From Aminiphilus circumscriptus DSM 16581 (GTDB lineage Bacteria; Synergistota; Synergistia; Synergistales; Aminiphilaceae), in NCBI RefSeq assembly GCF_000526375.1, contig NZ_JAFY01000007.1:62001-126000 (forward strand): a stretch of DNA of 64,000 nucleotides. The letters run 5' to 3'. How positions within the stretch are numbered: the first letter of the stretch is position 1; each line of letters begins with the position of its first letter. Shown here one piece after another: positions 55,673 to 64,000 of the stretch. Below the pieces are notes generated by a model. The model was not told the origin of the DNA, ran no database searches, and worked only from the letters and a program-made list of their open reading frames with translations. The translations under genes and the position numbers were made by a program.

Positions 55673-55681
55673 TGGTATCAT
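55673..55681 (+). promoter_or_regulatory. Extended -10 promoter before fliE
   Basis: TGGTATCAT gives a TGn-extended -10 about 43 bases before ATG 55725. TTGCGG lies 20 bases further up, a long spacer. With the hairpin at 55556 it suggests a separate start for the fliE group. Confidence 0.4.
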
Positions 55682-55724
55682 AGTGTAAATCTGTACATGC
55701 GTATTTCCGGGAGGAGAGGCGAAC

Positions 55725-56045
55725 ATGAGTGTCGTCACCCTGAATTTGCTTGACAGAACACTTCCCTTCGGGGACGAGGGGAAGGGGGGCGCGGTTCAGA
55801 AGAAGGATGAGGGAGCCAAAAGTGGAACCACCTTCGCCGCAGTCCTCAAGGAGAGTATGGAGAACGTGAACGACCTGCAGCATGTGGCGGACGAGAAGAC
55901 GCGAAAGCTGGCACTGGGCGAAGTGAACGACATTTCCGAGGTGGTTGTCGCCGCGTCCGAGGCGGAGATGTCCCTGCGGTTGTTCATGGAGATCCGGAAC
56001 AAACTGGTGGATGCCTATCAGCAGATCGCCAGAATGCCGGTCTGA
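55725..56045 (+). CDS. fliE: Flagellar hook-basal body protein FliE
   Basis: A 106-residue adapter between the MS ring and rod. The second half, FAAVLKESMENVNDLQHVAD followed by LGEVNDISEVVVAASEAEMS and LRLFMEIRNKLVDAYQQIAR, is the conserved FliE core. ATG 55725 follows GGAGGAGAGG. Confidence 0.95.
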   Translation: MSVVTLNLLDRTLPFGDEGKGGAVQKKDEGAKSGTTFAAVLKESMENVNDLQHVADEKTRKLALGEVNDISEVVVAASEAEMSLRLFMEIRNKLVDAYQQIARMPV

Positions 56046-56054
56046 CGAACGCTC

Positions 56055-57626
56055 ATGGAACGGATCAGGCAGTTCTTCTCCAGGATACGGGTTTTTTGGG
56101 AGTCCCTTGTTCCGTGGCAGCGGTATTCTCTGCTCGGGGCGTCTGTGCTCGTGGTGGCCGCCATCGTCCTCCTCGTGCTTTGGTCGGGAAGGACAGCCTA
56201 CGATCCCCTCTTTTCCGGGCTTGAGGTGGACGACCAGGCCTCTATCGTGGCGATCCTTCGGGAGCAGAAGATTCCTTACCGGCTGGATCCCGTGGCCAAC
56301 GCCATTCTCGTTCCCCGGGACGTGGTCCATGAGGTGCGGCTGAATCTCGCCTCCTCGGGGCTTCCCAAGGGGGGTGTCGTGGGCTTCGAGATCTTCGATC
56401 GGGCCAAGATGGGCATGAGCGATTTTCAGCAGCGCATCACCTACCTCCGGGGACTGGAGGGGGAACTGGCGCGGACGGTCCTGCAGATCGACGCCGTGGA
56501 GTATGCGAAGGTCAACATCGTCATTCCCGAGCAGCGCCTTTTCCTTGAACAACAGCAGCCCTCCACCGCCTCCGTCCTCGTCCGGCTGAAACAGGGGAAA
56601 AAGGTCGGTCCGGAACAGGTGCGTTCCATCGTCCACCTCGTCGCTCACAGCGTCGAGGGTCTTCGTGCCGACGACGTCACCGTGGTGGACACGGCGGGTA
56701 ATGTCCTCTCCGACATGATCGCCGATGAAAATTTCATCTTTGCGGGAAGCGATGGCCTGGGCTCTTCCGTCTCCTCGGTACAGCGAGAGCTCGAGCGGCA
56801 ACAGGAACAGGAATTCGAGCGCAAGCTTCGCGTCATGCTGGAGCGGGTTTTCGGCCCCGGCAAGGCCGTGGTGCGCGTCCGGGTGGAACTTGATTTCGAC
56901 AAGCGGAAAGTTTCCACCAGGGAATTCATCCCCGGTCCTACCGGCAAAGGCGTCGTGCGGAGTCAGCAGGATATGGAAGAAACGTACACGGGGCCAGGCA
57001 GTGTCCCCGGGGCGCCCCCGGGAACGACCACGAATATCCCGGGGTATGCCATCACGGGACAGCAACAGGGAAACAGCGAATACGCCAAGACGGAATCCAC
57101 GAAGAACTACGAGATCACCACCCGGGAAGAAGAGCAGGTGGGGACGCCGGGAACGGTGAAACGGGTCTCCGCCTCGGTTCTCGTGGACGGCACGCTCTCG
57201 GACGAACAGCTGGGTGGACTCAAGGAGGCCGTTGCGGCGGCCATCGGTATCGACGAGGTTCGGGGAGACAAGCTCGTCATCCAGCCCATGCCCTTCTCCA
57301 CCTCTTTTGTGGACAACCTTCTCGCCCAGCTCCAGGAGCAGCGGCGACAGCAGCTCCTCATGGGCATGATCGCGCTCGCGCTCGTGCTTGTGGGGGCGGT
57401 CGGCGTGGCTCTTTGGTGGATGCGCCGCCGCCGGCGGCTCCTCCTCGAACAGGCGGCTGGAGGCGAGGAAGGAAAGGTGCCGAGCCTGAGAGAGCTCATG
57501 GAAAACCCTGATCTGATGGCCGGACAGAGTGAAGTCGTCGTTCTGGAAGAACAGCTTCGCATCTATGCGATGAAGAACCCCGAGGATGTCGCTGCAGTCA
57601 TCAAGAATTGGCTGGCTGAGGAATAG
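56055..57626 (+). CDS. fliF: Flagellar M-ring protein FliF
   Basis: MS-ring subunit of 523 residues with two spans, one near 20-45 (LLGASVLVVAAIVLLVLW) and one near 440 (LLMGMIALALVLVGAVGVAL). Between them lie YDPLFSGLEVDDQASIVAIL, VRLNLASSGLPKGGVVGFEI, the YscJ-like RTVLQIDAVEYAKVNIVIPE and KNYEITTREEEQVGTPGTVK. The C-terminal helix binds FliG. ATG is 9 bases after the fliE stop. Confidence 0.96.
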   Translation: MERIRQFFSRIRVFWESLVPWQRYSLLGASVLVVAAIVLLVLWSGRTAYDPLFSGLEVDDQASIVAILREQKIPYRLDPVANAILVPRDVVHEVRLNLASSGLPKGGVVGFEIFDRAKMGMSDFQQRITYLRGLEGELARTVLQIDAVEYAKVNIVIPEQRLFLEQQQPSTASVLVRLKQGKKVGPEQVRSIVHLVAHSVEGLRADDVTVVDTAGNVLSDMIADENFIFAGSDGLGSSVSSVQRELERQQEQEFERKLRVMLERVFGPGKAVVRVRVELDFDKRKVSTREFIPGPTGKGVVRSQQDMEETYTGPGSVPGAPPGTTTNIPGYAITGQQQGNSEYAKTESTKNYEITTREEEQVGTPGTVKRVSASVLVDGTLSDEQLGGLKEAVAAAIGIDEVRGDKLVIQPMPFSTSFVDNLLAQLQEQRRQQLLMGMIALALVLVGAVGVALWWMRRRRRLLLEQAAGGEEGKVPSLRELMENPDLMAGQSEVVVLEEQLRIYAMKNPEDVAAVIKNWLAEE

Positions 57627-57650
57627 CCGCCTGGGAGAGGAAGGGAATCC

Positions 57651-58658
57651 ATGGCCAAAAAAGAACTGAGGGGGAGAGACAAAGCTGCCATCCTCTTGGT
57701 TTCTCTGGGCCCTGAAGTGGCAGGACTCATCTACAAGCAGCTCGACGAGGGGACCATCGAGTTGCTTACACTCGAAATCGCCAACCTGCGGAAAATCACT
57801 CCGGATGTCAAACTCCAGGTCCTTAAAGAGGCCCAGGAGCTGCTCATGGCCAAGGAATTCCTTTCCCAGGGGGGTGTGGATTACGCACGGTCGCTCCTGG
57901 AGCAGGCCCTCGGATCCGAGCGCGCCCAGGAAATCCTCCGGCGCATCACCGCGAGCCTTCAGGTCCGCCCCTTCGACTTCATGCGCCACACCGACGCGCA
58001 ACAGGTTCTTAGCTTCATCCAGGGAGAGCATCCCCAGACTATCGCCCTCATTCTCTCCTATCTCGTTCCCGAACAAGCTGCGGCGATCATGGGCGGCCTG
58101 CCCGCCAACATTCAGTGGGATGTGACGCGGCGTATCGCCACCATGGACAGGATCACTCCGGAAGTCCTGCGGGAGGTGGAGCGGGTGCTGGAGCGAAAAC
58201 TCAGCAGTGTTCTCGGCCAGGATTTCACCATTGCCGGAGGCATCGAAGCTGTGGTGGACATTATCAACCGTGTGGATCGGGGTACGGAGCGGAACATCAT
58301 GGAAATGCTCGAGGAAAAGGACCCCGACTTGGCGGAGGAAATCAAGCGGCGCCTCTTCGTCTTCGAGGATGTGATCGGACTGGACGACCGCTCGCTTCAG
58401 CGCGTCCTCCGGGAAGTGGACATCAAGGACCTCTCCCTCGCCCTCAAGGGAGCCACGGAGGAGTTGCGGCAGAAGTTCTTCAAGAACATGTCCAAACGAG
58501 CCTCCGAAATGTTGGTGGAGGACATGCAGTTCATGGGTCCCGTTCGCGTCCGGGACGTGGAGGAGGCCCAGCAGAAGATCGTCAACGTCATCCGCGCTCT
58601 CGAAGATGCCGGAGAGATCGTCATCGCCCGAGGTGGAGAGGAAGAGCTGATTGTCTAG
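57651..58658 (+). CDS. fliG: Flagellar motor switch protein FliG
   Basis: Rotor protein of 335 residues that touches the stator. Blocks: GRDKAAILLVSLGPEVAGLI, HPQTIALILSYLVPEQAAAI (middle domain), the EHPQ motif, and a C-domain with KRLFVFEDVIGLDDRSLQRV-like RRLFVFEDVIGLDDRS and MSKRASEMLVEDMQFMGPVR. Charged torque residues of the C-terminal domain are present. ATG 57651 follows GAGAGGAAGGG. Confidence 0.97.
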   Translation: MAKKELRGRDKAAILLVSLGPEVAGLIYKQLDEGTIELLTLEIANLRKITPDVKLQVLKEAQELLMAKEFLSQGGVDYARSLLEQALGSERAQEILRRITASLQVRPFDFMRHTDAQQVLSFIQGEHPQTIALILSYLVPEQAAAIMGGLPANIQWDVTRRIATMDRITPEVLREVERVLERKLSSVLGQDFTIAGGIEAVVDIINRVDRGTERNIMEMLEEKDPDLAEEIKRRLFVFEDVIGLDDRSLQRVLREVDIKDLSLALKGATEELRQKFFKNMSKRASEMLVEDMQFMGPVRVRDVEEAQQKIVNVIRALEDAGEIVIARGGEEELIV

Positions 58659-59586
58659 CGGAACCGGTCGCCAGCGTCTTTTCCGGGCGGTACGCCTTCT
58701 TCCGGAGGCGGTCAAGGTGGGAAGCCCCCTGCCGAAGGGGAAGACGGCGCCGGAGGAGGCGTGTCCCGTCTCCGGAGCCGAGGAGAGGGGAGAGCAGGCG
58801 GCGGCTCTTCGCGCCGAAAAGGAGCGGCTCGGACTTCAGGAGAAGCTTCGCCGGGCGGAAGAAGCCCTGGTGGAGGCGCGCAAACACGCCACGTCCCTGG
58901 AGCAGGAGGTCGTGAAACAGCGCAGGGATGCGGAGGCAAGGCTGGAGAAGCTCAAGGCCGATCTGGAATCCCGGCTCGAGGAACAACGGGAGGATGCGCG
59001 TCGCACGGGGCATGACGAGGGCTATTCCGAAGGGTATGCCCGGGGGCGGAACAAGGCGTTCCAGGAAGTCCGGGAGGAATACGCGGAGCGCTTCGCCTCC
59101 CTGGCGGAACAGATTGACGGTGTCCACGGCGAGCTTCGGCGGAATCTGGAAGAGCTTGCGGAAGCGAACCAGCTCCGGTTGATCCGGCTGTGGAGTGTCG
59201 TGCTCGAACGTTTGCTCCATCGCCAGGTGGAACTCAACGAGGCCACGGTGATGACGCTTCTGCGCCAGGTGCTTCTCCGGGTGAGTGATCGGGAGCGCCT
59301 GGTGGTGTATCTTCACCCCGAGGATGCCGTCTCGGTGCGGGAACGGCGGGACGAGTTCGCCGACATTCTCCGGGGGATCCGCCATATCGAGTTCGTCGGG
59401 GACGAGAACGTGGATCGGGGAAGTTGTCTGGTGGAGACGAATCTCGGCGTGTACGACGCACGGTGGAGGACTCAGCTCGAACAGATTTCCCGGGAGGTTG
59501 ACGGCGTTCTTCTGGAAGGACTTTCCTCCGGAGGCGCGCCCGCTCCTGCGGGACGGGAGGATTCCGCCGAGGACGGCGGGGCGTAG
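58651..59586 (+). CDS. fliH: Flagellar assembly protein FliH
   Basis: A 311-residue regulator of the export ATPase. It has a long coiled coil (about residues 50-135, with EARLEKLKADLESRLEEQRE), GHDEGYSEGYARGRNKAFQE (G-x3-G repeats) and a VATPase-E-like C-domain (VVLERLLHRQVELNEATVMT, RLVVYLHPEDAVSVRE). It starts at TTG 58651, overlapping fliG by 8 bases. No alternative start with a better ribosome site was found. Confidence 0.9.
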   Translation: MSSGTGRQRLFRAVRLLPEAVKVGSPLPKGKTAPEEACPVSGAEERGEQAAALRAEKERLGLQEKLRRAEEALVEARKHATSLEQEVVKQRRDAEARLEKLKADLESRLEEQREDARRTGHDEGYSEGYARGRNKAFQEVREEYAERFASLAEQIDGVHGELRRNLEELAEANQLRLIRLWSVVLERLLHRQVELNEATVMTLLRQVLLRVSDRERLVVYLHPEDAVSVRERRDEFADILRGIRHIEFVGDENVDRGSCLVETNLGVYDARWRTQLEQISREVDGVLLEGLSSGGAPAPAGREDSAEDGGA

Positions 59587-59588
59587 CC

Positions 59589-60923
59589 ATGGGAAAGGAT
59601 CTGTTGGGCGTCCTCGAGGTGCGTTTGGACCGGAGCGACTGGATCCGCGTCAACGGAAGAGTCGTTCAGGTCGTGGGGCTCGTCATCGAGTCTCAGGGGC
59701 CGGATGTGCAGGTGGGGGATCTCTGCGAGATCCGCTTTCGCAGGCGGAACAGCGTGCTCCGTGCGGAAGTGGTGGGTTTTCGGGGCGATCGGGTGTTGCT
59801 CATGCCGCTCGGAGACATTCAGGACATCGGTCCGGGGTGCGATGTGGTGGCCATGGGGCGAAGCCTCGGCGTTCATGTGGGGAGCGGTCTCCTCGGCAGG
59901 GTTTTGGATGGACTGGGGCGTCCCATCGACGAAAAGGGTCCCGTGGCGGTCTCCGGCTTCTACCCCCTTCACGCTGCGCCGCCGCACCCGCTGCGCCGGC
60001 AGCACATTTCGAAACCGCTCTCCGTGGGCGTCAAGGTCATGGATGGTCTGCTGACCCTGGGGCAGGGGCAGCGTGTGGGCATCTTCTCCGGTTCAGGCGT
60101 CGGCAAGAGCACTCTTCTCGGAATGATGGCCCGCAACACCGAGGCGGATGTGAATGTCATCGGCCTTGTGGGAGAACGGGGACGGGAAGTCAAGGAGTTC
60201 CTCGACAACGATTTGGGAGTGGAGGGCCTCAAGCGTTCCGTCGTGGTGGTGGCCACGTCGGACCAACCGCCCCTCGTGCGTCTCAAGGCGGCGCTCACTG
60301 CCACGACGATCGCGGAATACTTCCGCGACCAGGGAGAGAACGTCCTGCTCATGATGGATTCCATCACCCGCGTCGCCATGGCGCAGCGTGATTCGGGACT
60401 GGCCGTGGGAGAGCCTCCCGCCACACGCGGGTACACGCCTTCGGTATTTGCCTTTCTGCCCCGTCTTCTCGAGCGGGCCGGCGCGGGAGAGCGGGGAAGC
60501 ATCACCGCCATCTACTCGGTTCTCGTGGAGGGCGATGACATGAACGAGCCCGTGGCGGACACGGTGCGGGGCATTCTCGACGGACACATCGTTCTCTCCC
60601 GCCAGATCGCCGCGAGAAACCACTACCCTGCGGTGGATGTCCTCCGAAGCATCAGCCGTGTGATGCCCGGCGTGGTTTCGGAGGAGCAAATGGCGGCGGC
60701 CACGACGATACGGGAAGTCCTCTCCGTGTTCGAGGATGCCCAGGATCTGGTCAACATCGGTGCGTACAAGACCGGAAGCAATCCGAAAATAGACTGGGCG
60801 CTGGAATACATCGACCGGGTGCAGGATTTTCTCCGTCAGGGTATTCAGGAGCGGTTCTCCTTCGAGGAGACCGTGCGGACTATGGAATCCCTCGTGCCGA
60901 GCCTCCAGGAGGCGAGGAGATAG
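59589..60923 (+). CDS. fliI: Flagellum-specific ATP synthase FliI
   Basis: Export ATPase of 444 residues, like F1-beta. Walker A: IFSGSGVGKSTLLGMMARN (about residue 160). Also NVIGLVGERGREVKEFLDND, Walker B in ENVLLMMDSITRVAMAQRD, GEPPATRGYTPSVFAFLPRL and IYSVLVEGDDMNEPVADTVR. It follows fliH after 2 bases. Confidence 0.97.
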   Translation: MGKDLLGVLEVRLDRSDWIRVNGRVVQVVGLVIESQGPDVQVGDLCEIRFRRRNSVLRAEVVGFRGDRVLLMPLGDIQDIGPGCDVVAMGRSLGVHVGSGLLGRVLDGLGRPIDEKGPVAVSGFYPLHAAPPHPLRRQHISKPLSVGVKVMDGLLTLGQGQRVGIFSGSGVGKSTLLGMMARNTEADVNVIGLVGERGREVKEFLDNDLGVEGLKRSVVVVATSDQPPLVRLKAALTATTIAEYFRDQGENVLLMMDSITRVAMAQRDSGLAVGEPPATRGYTPSVFAFLPRLLERAGAGERGSITAIYSVLVEGDDMNEPVADTVRGILDGHIVLSRQIAARNHYPAVDVLRSISRVMPGVVSEEQMAAATTIREVLSVFEDAQDLVNIGAYKTGSNPKIDWALEYIDRVQDFLRQGIQERFSFEETVRTMESLVPSLQEARR

Positions 60924-60926
60924 ACT

Positions 60927-61403
60927 ATGATGCAGAAGATCCGGAGATTTCGACGTATCCTTTCGACGAAAATCCAAGAGGAACAGATCGTTCAGGTGGA
61001 ACTTTCCGAGCGGCTCACGGCGGAGCAGAACGTGCTCGCCCAGCTCGACGGATTGAAGCTGGAGCGCCAGCGCGCCCTGGACGAGTTCGTGACCCAGGTC
61101 GGGCGAGTGTTCTCCCCCAGGGATCTCTGGCATCAGCGGCAGCATATCGAGTGCATCGACACGGATATGGAGTGCAAGGAGCGGGAATTGGCCACCCTGC
61201 GCCGTGCCATTGAAGAGACCAAGGTGCGTCTCCTTGAGCGGCACCGCGAGGTGCGCATGCTGGAGAATTACGTGGAAAAGCTCCAGGCCGCGGATACGGC
61301 GGTGCGGCTCTCGACGGCGCAGAACGAGTTGGACGATCTCACCTGCATGCGTTTCAACACCACTCGGGAGGAATTTCCATGCGACCCAGTCTCGCGAACG
61401 TGA
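60927..61403 (+). CDS. fliJ: Flagellar export chaperone FliJ
   Basis: A 158-residue all-helical coiled-coil protein in the FliJ position (after fliI). [40 protein letters not shown] and a second helix with [20 protein letters not shown]. Sequence identity in this family is low, so order and coiled coil carry the call. ATG 60927 follows GAGGAGA. It overlaps the next gene by 25 bases. Confidence 0.85.
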   Translation: MMQKIRRFRRILSTKIQEEQIVQVELSERLTAEQNVLAQLDGLKLERQRALDEFVTQVGRVFSPRDLWHQRQHIECIDTDMECKERELATLRRAIEETKVRLLERHREVRMLENYVEKLQAADTAVRLSTAQNELDDLTCMRFNTTREEFPCDPVSRT

Positions 61404-62062
61404 ATCGTGTTCTCGCCCGAATCGAGGAAATTCAGAACCGCTTTTCTCCTTCCGGAGGCTCCGACATGCCGCTGGAACGTTTGCGGGAAGGCGTTTCGCC
61501 GGGGAATTTCGAGCGCGCCCTCGAAGAGGCGCGAAAGAAGGAGAAAACCCAGGGGAAGGACAGAAACCGTGCTTTGCAACATGTCCTCGCCTCGGACAGC
61601 CCGGGACTCGCCGACGGTGAAGGAATTTTCGACAGGGACGAGGTGCTTCTCTCGGAGGAAAGACGTGGCGGAGTGACGTGGCAAGCAGCTCTCCCTGCAA
61701 CCGCAGGAGCGTACGGTCTCGATCCGGCCCTTGTCCGGGCGGTGATCCGCATGGAGTCGGGAGGCAATTCGAGGGCGGTCTCGCCCAAGGGGGCTCAGGG
61801 ACTCATGCAGCTCATGCCGGGAACGGCAAAAATGCTGGGAGTCCAAAATGCCTTCGATCCCATTGAAAACATGGATGGAGGCGTCCGCTACCTTGCTTCA
61901 ATGCTGCAGCGATATGACGGTGACATGGAGAAGGCGCTTGCGGCGTACAACGCTGGTCCAGGAAGAGTGGATGCCTGTGGCGGCATTCCGGCCATCCCGG
62001 AGACGCAGCGATACGTCCGGAATGTGCTGGCTCTTTACAGGAAACTGAAGGAGGAGGAATAG
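61379..62062 (+). CDS. Lytic transglycosylase (SLT domain) in flagellar operon
   Basis: A 227-residue peptidoglycan lytic transglycosylase. The SLT domain fills about 100-225: [20 protein letters not shown] with the catalytic Glu, [40 protein letters not shown] and [17 protein letters not shown]. No clear signal peptide is present, so it probably leaves the cell through the flagellar export system to open the wall for the rod. The N-terminal 90 residues ([17 protein letters not shown]) are flagellar-like and could be the export signal. This position is empty in Bacillus. Confidence 0.9.
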   Translation: MRPSLANVNRVLARIEEIQNRFSPSGGSDMPLERLREGVSPGNFERALEEARKKEKTQGKDRNRALQHVLASDSPGLADGEGIFDRDEVLLSEERRGGVTWQAALPATAGAYGLDPALVRAVIRMESGGNSRAVSPKGAQGLMQLMPGTAKMLGVQNAFDPIENMDGGVRYLASMLQRYDGDMEKALAAYNAGPGRVDACGGIPAIPETQRYVRNVLALYRKLKEEE

Positions 62063-62066
62063 GTTC

Positions 62067-62762
62067 ATGGCGGATCCGATGCGGGATTCCTCCGAAGAGA
62101 GAATCGACGAACCGAGGCCCTCGCCGAAGGTTCCCAAGAGCGCCGGAGGGAGCTCCAAGGCGAAGAAAAAGTCCCGCGGACGCGGATGTGCCATGTTTCT
62201 TCTGTCACTTCTTCTTCTGGGAGGAACCCTTTCCGGTCTGCATCTGGCCGGTGTGTGGGATGCGCGCACGGTCCTCTATCCGTTGCTTCCCCAGATTCCT
62301 CTGGTCGGAGAACAGCTTTCGGATGCCTTCGGCGTGCCTCCCCGTTATGCCCTCACCGTCGCGGAACGTCGCGCCCTCGAAATCGAGGAGCGGGAGCAGC
62401 TGCTCGCCCTGCGGGAGGCGGAACTCAACGCTCTCCGGACCGCGTCGGAAGCCATCTCCGCGGATCTCCTCGCCAGAGCGGAAGCGCTCGGAAGGCAGGA
62501 GGCGCTTCTGGCGGAACAGTTGGCGCAGCAGCCGACACAGGATGGGCCGGACGCGGAGGAAAAGAACATCGAGGACCTTCTCCGAACCTACCAGGAAATG
62601 TCTCCCCGCAACGCCGCCCAGATCATGCAGGATCTCCGGGAGGATCTGGCGGTGACGCTCCTCTCCCGCATGCCCCAGGATCAGGCGGCGGCAATCCTCG
62701 CCAAGATGGACAGCCCGAAGGCGGCCCGCCTCACGGAGCGGCTGGCGACTCTCAAGCGGTAA
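62067..62762 (+). CDS. MotE/YlxF-like flagellar protein
   Basis: A 231-residue protein with one span (FLLSLLLLGGTLSGLHLAG, about 44-62), a coiled coil (about 95-150) and a C-terminal MgtE-N-like module: MSPRNAAQIMQDLREDLAVT, LLSRMPQDQAAAILAKMDSP. This is the layout of MotE/YlxF, a chaperone for the stator protein MotC in some bacteria, and the position after fliJ is the same as ylxF. ATG 62067 follows AGGAGGAA. Confidence 0.85.
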   Translation: MADPMRDSSEERIDEPRPSPKVPKSAGGSSKAKKKSRGRGCAMFLLSLLLLGGTLSGLHLAGVWDARTVLYPLLPQIPLVGEQLSDAFGVPPRYALTVAERRALEIEEREQLLALREAELNALRTASEAISADLLARAEALGRQEALLAEQLAQQPTQDGPDAEEKNIEDLLRTYQEMSPRNAAQIMQDLREDLAVTLLSRMPQDQAAAILAKMDSPKAARLTERLATLKR

Positions 62763-63235
62763 CCCTGCGGTTTCGAAGCATCCTTGTCTTTATGCCGCGT
62801 GACGTGTTCGACCTGGAAGAACCGGAACCCCGCTTTTGTCGGACAACACCGGAGAGGGTGGATTTTTTTCTTGTGAAAGCGCTTTCCTCCGGGGTGTTTC
62901 CTTTTGTTCCGTCGTCTCGGTTTGGTGCATATTCTGCATATTCAATCAAGTCTGCTCTTCCTCCGGGAGCAGTGTGTTGCTTTCGCCGGCGGGGTGATTT
63001 CGGCCTCGTCGCTTCGATTTTCCCCTTGTCCGGCTCCTCTTCCCTCCTCGCCTCGTTCTTCTGAAGCATTCCATGGGATAAAGTCCCGCTTCGAAATGCC
63101 GATACCAACTACGAGGCATTCGAAGAGTCAGTCCAATGTGTTTGTTCACGCGCAGTGCCTGCCACGGATGGTCGGGCTTTGAAACGGCAAGGGAATGCGG
63201 CTTGACCGACATGACAATCATCTCAGGAGGCCGCC
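62763..63235. other. Gap where fliK and flgD would be expected
   Basis: These 473 bases separate the MotE-like gene from flgE. Frames on both strands exist but lack ribosome sites and recognisable features. In Bacillus fliK and flgD stand here. Nothing convincing is seen except the CAGGAGG site of flgE at the right end. Confidence 0.5.
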
Positions 63236-64000
63236 ATGATACGATCTCTGTGGACAGGCGTGAACGGCGTGGTTGGGCATCAGACCTATCTCGACGTGAT
63301 CGGCAATAACGTGGCCAACGTGAATACCGTTGGTTTTCGCAAATCCTCCCCGGTCTTCTCCGATCTCCTTTCGGACCTGATGCGTGGCGCCACCGGCCCC
63401 CAGGGCAATGTGGGCGGTGTGAGCCCCATGCAGGTCGGCTTGGGGTCTCTCGTTACCGCCATCGATGTGAGCCAGGCTGCCGGAACTCTTTCCCTCACCG
63501 ACAGTCCCACGGATATCGCCATCTCGGGGTCCGGCTTTTTTGTCGTCCAGAATGAACAGGGACAGTTTTACACCAGGGCGGGGAATTTCGTCGCCGATGG
63601 AGAAGGGTATCTCGTGCAGTCCGGGACGGGAAACTACCTGATGGGGACGAGAATCGGCGACGGAAGTGTTCCGGGAACTCCCGGCGGACTTGAACCGGTG
63701 AAAATTCCCGTGCCGTCCGAAACGGGAGATTCGGAGTACACCCTCCCTCCCAAAGCGACGGGGGGCATCCTTTACGCGTGCAATCTCGACGCGGGCATGG
63801 CTCTGGGCGATTCCCACGCCACGGAGACGACTGTCTACGACAATCTCGGCAATGTTCATCAAATCCGGGTGACCTGGTCCAAGGCCACGGAAATCGCTCC
63901 GGACGGGACGGAGACATGGAAACTGAACCGCTGGACCTGGAAGGCGGAACTGCTCGACGAGGATCCTCCTGTCGAGGTGGGGGCTGGCGAGATCGGATTT
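63236..64000 (+). CDS. flgE: Flagellar hook protein FlgE, 5' part (continues past window)
   Basis: The first 255 codons of a hook/distal-rod family protein. MIRSLWTGVNGVVGHQTYLD followed by VIGNNVANVNTVGFRKS is the N-terminal D0 rod signature. TDSPTDIAISGSGFFVVQNE and FYTRAGNFVADGEGYLVQSG are the conserved core, and TETTVYDNLGNVHQIRVTW is found in FlgE D1/D2 rather than FlgG. ATG 63236 follows CAGGAGG. No stop before 64000. Confidence 0.93.
   Translation, partial: MIRSLWTGVNGVVGHQTYLDVIGNNVANVNTVGFRKSSPVFSDLLSDLMRGATGPQGNVGGVSPMQVGLGSLVTAIDVSQAAGTLSLTDSPTDIAISGSGFFVVQNEQGQFYTRAGNFVADGEGYLVQSGTGNYLMGTRIGDGSVPGTPGGLEPVKIPVPSETGDSEYTLPPKATGGILYACNLDAGMALGDSHATETTVYDNLGNVHQIRVTWSKATEIAPDGTETWKLNRWTWKAELLDEDPPVEVGAGEIGF

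Noticed and set aside
55662-58715. A 1017-codon open frame on the minus strand across fliE-fliG
   Set aside because: It runs antisense to FliE, FliF and FliG, which are certain by motif. High GC produces long antisense frames throughout this window; the product has no recognisable domain.
62904-63221. Overlapping frames on both strands in the gap before flgE
   Set aside because: No ribosome sites, no domain, and mutually antisense; left as non-coding.

Overview
The window is a GC-rich bacterial chromosome segment. An anaerobic, amino-acid-fermenting, flagellated diderm of the Synergistota type fits best. The pointers are paired 2-oxoacid and indolepyruvate ferredoxin oxidoreductases, a CstA-type importer, a rubrerythrin-like protein, an Isc/Nif-type Fe-S pair, signal peptidase, and a codY-flagellar gene order shared with Bacillus. 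The taxonomic call is inference from gene content; no rRNA is present.

Bases 1-2430 hold the end of purA, rimI and small hypothetical genes. Bases 2460-5850 are a decayed prophage: a hicB antitoxin relic, a duplicated 5' piece of a Bro-N antirepressor gene carrying two nonsense codons, an IS4/IS1634-type insertion sequence, a 99-bp MITE-like insertion with a 4-bp target duplication, a tail tape-measure fragment, and the first 29 codons of an integrase that abut a tRNA-Val copy. Bases 5849-14660 are a second, apparently intact element of about 8.8 kb. It is bounded by 79-bp direct repeats that contain a whole tRNA-Val(CAC). It carries an integrase, an Xre regulator, a primase, a D5/P4-type helicase, a small terminase subunit and a RinA/ArpU-like late regulator, but no capsid, tail, large terminase or lysis genes. 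This is the content of a phage satellite (PICI/P4-like). Both tandem elements used the same tRNA and share a hairpin that buries the integrase ribosome binding site.

Bases 15000-40300 are mostly metabolic and signalling genes: cstA, a DUF554 protein, an ArsF/ArsG-like thioredoxin and permease pair, korAB, a peroxiredoxin, a class II aldolase, a two-gene sensor kinase and response-regulator/kinase operon, a rubrerythrin-like protein, tRNA-Ser(UGA), nifS-nifU-MOSC, an acyl-CoA thioesterase, iorAB and a pseudopilin.

Bases 40400-64000 form one long co-directional block: lepB-rbgA-rnhB-(FliK-like)-(FlhB-like)-yraN-comM-dprA-(Smg-like)-topA-trmFO-xerC-hslV-hslU-codY, then flgB-flgC-fliE-fliF-fliG-fliH-fliI-fliJ-(lytic transglycosylase)-motE-flgE. 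Genes here often overlap by 4-34 bases. The order closely follows the Bacillus rbgA-to-fla/che region, with fliK and flgD missing from the expected place before flgE.

The most interesting part is the tRNA-Val integration hotspot (2400-14700), where an active-looking satellite sits beside the remains of an older relative. Three -35/-10 pairs with the same TTGCAA -35 hexamer and 17-bp spacing (tRNA-Val, arsF-like gene, satellite cargo gene), plus one with 18 bp (rubrerythrin-like gene), give a local picture of the housekeeping promoter.
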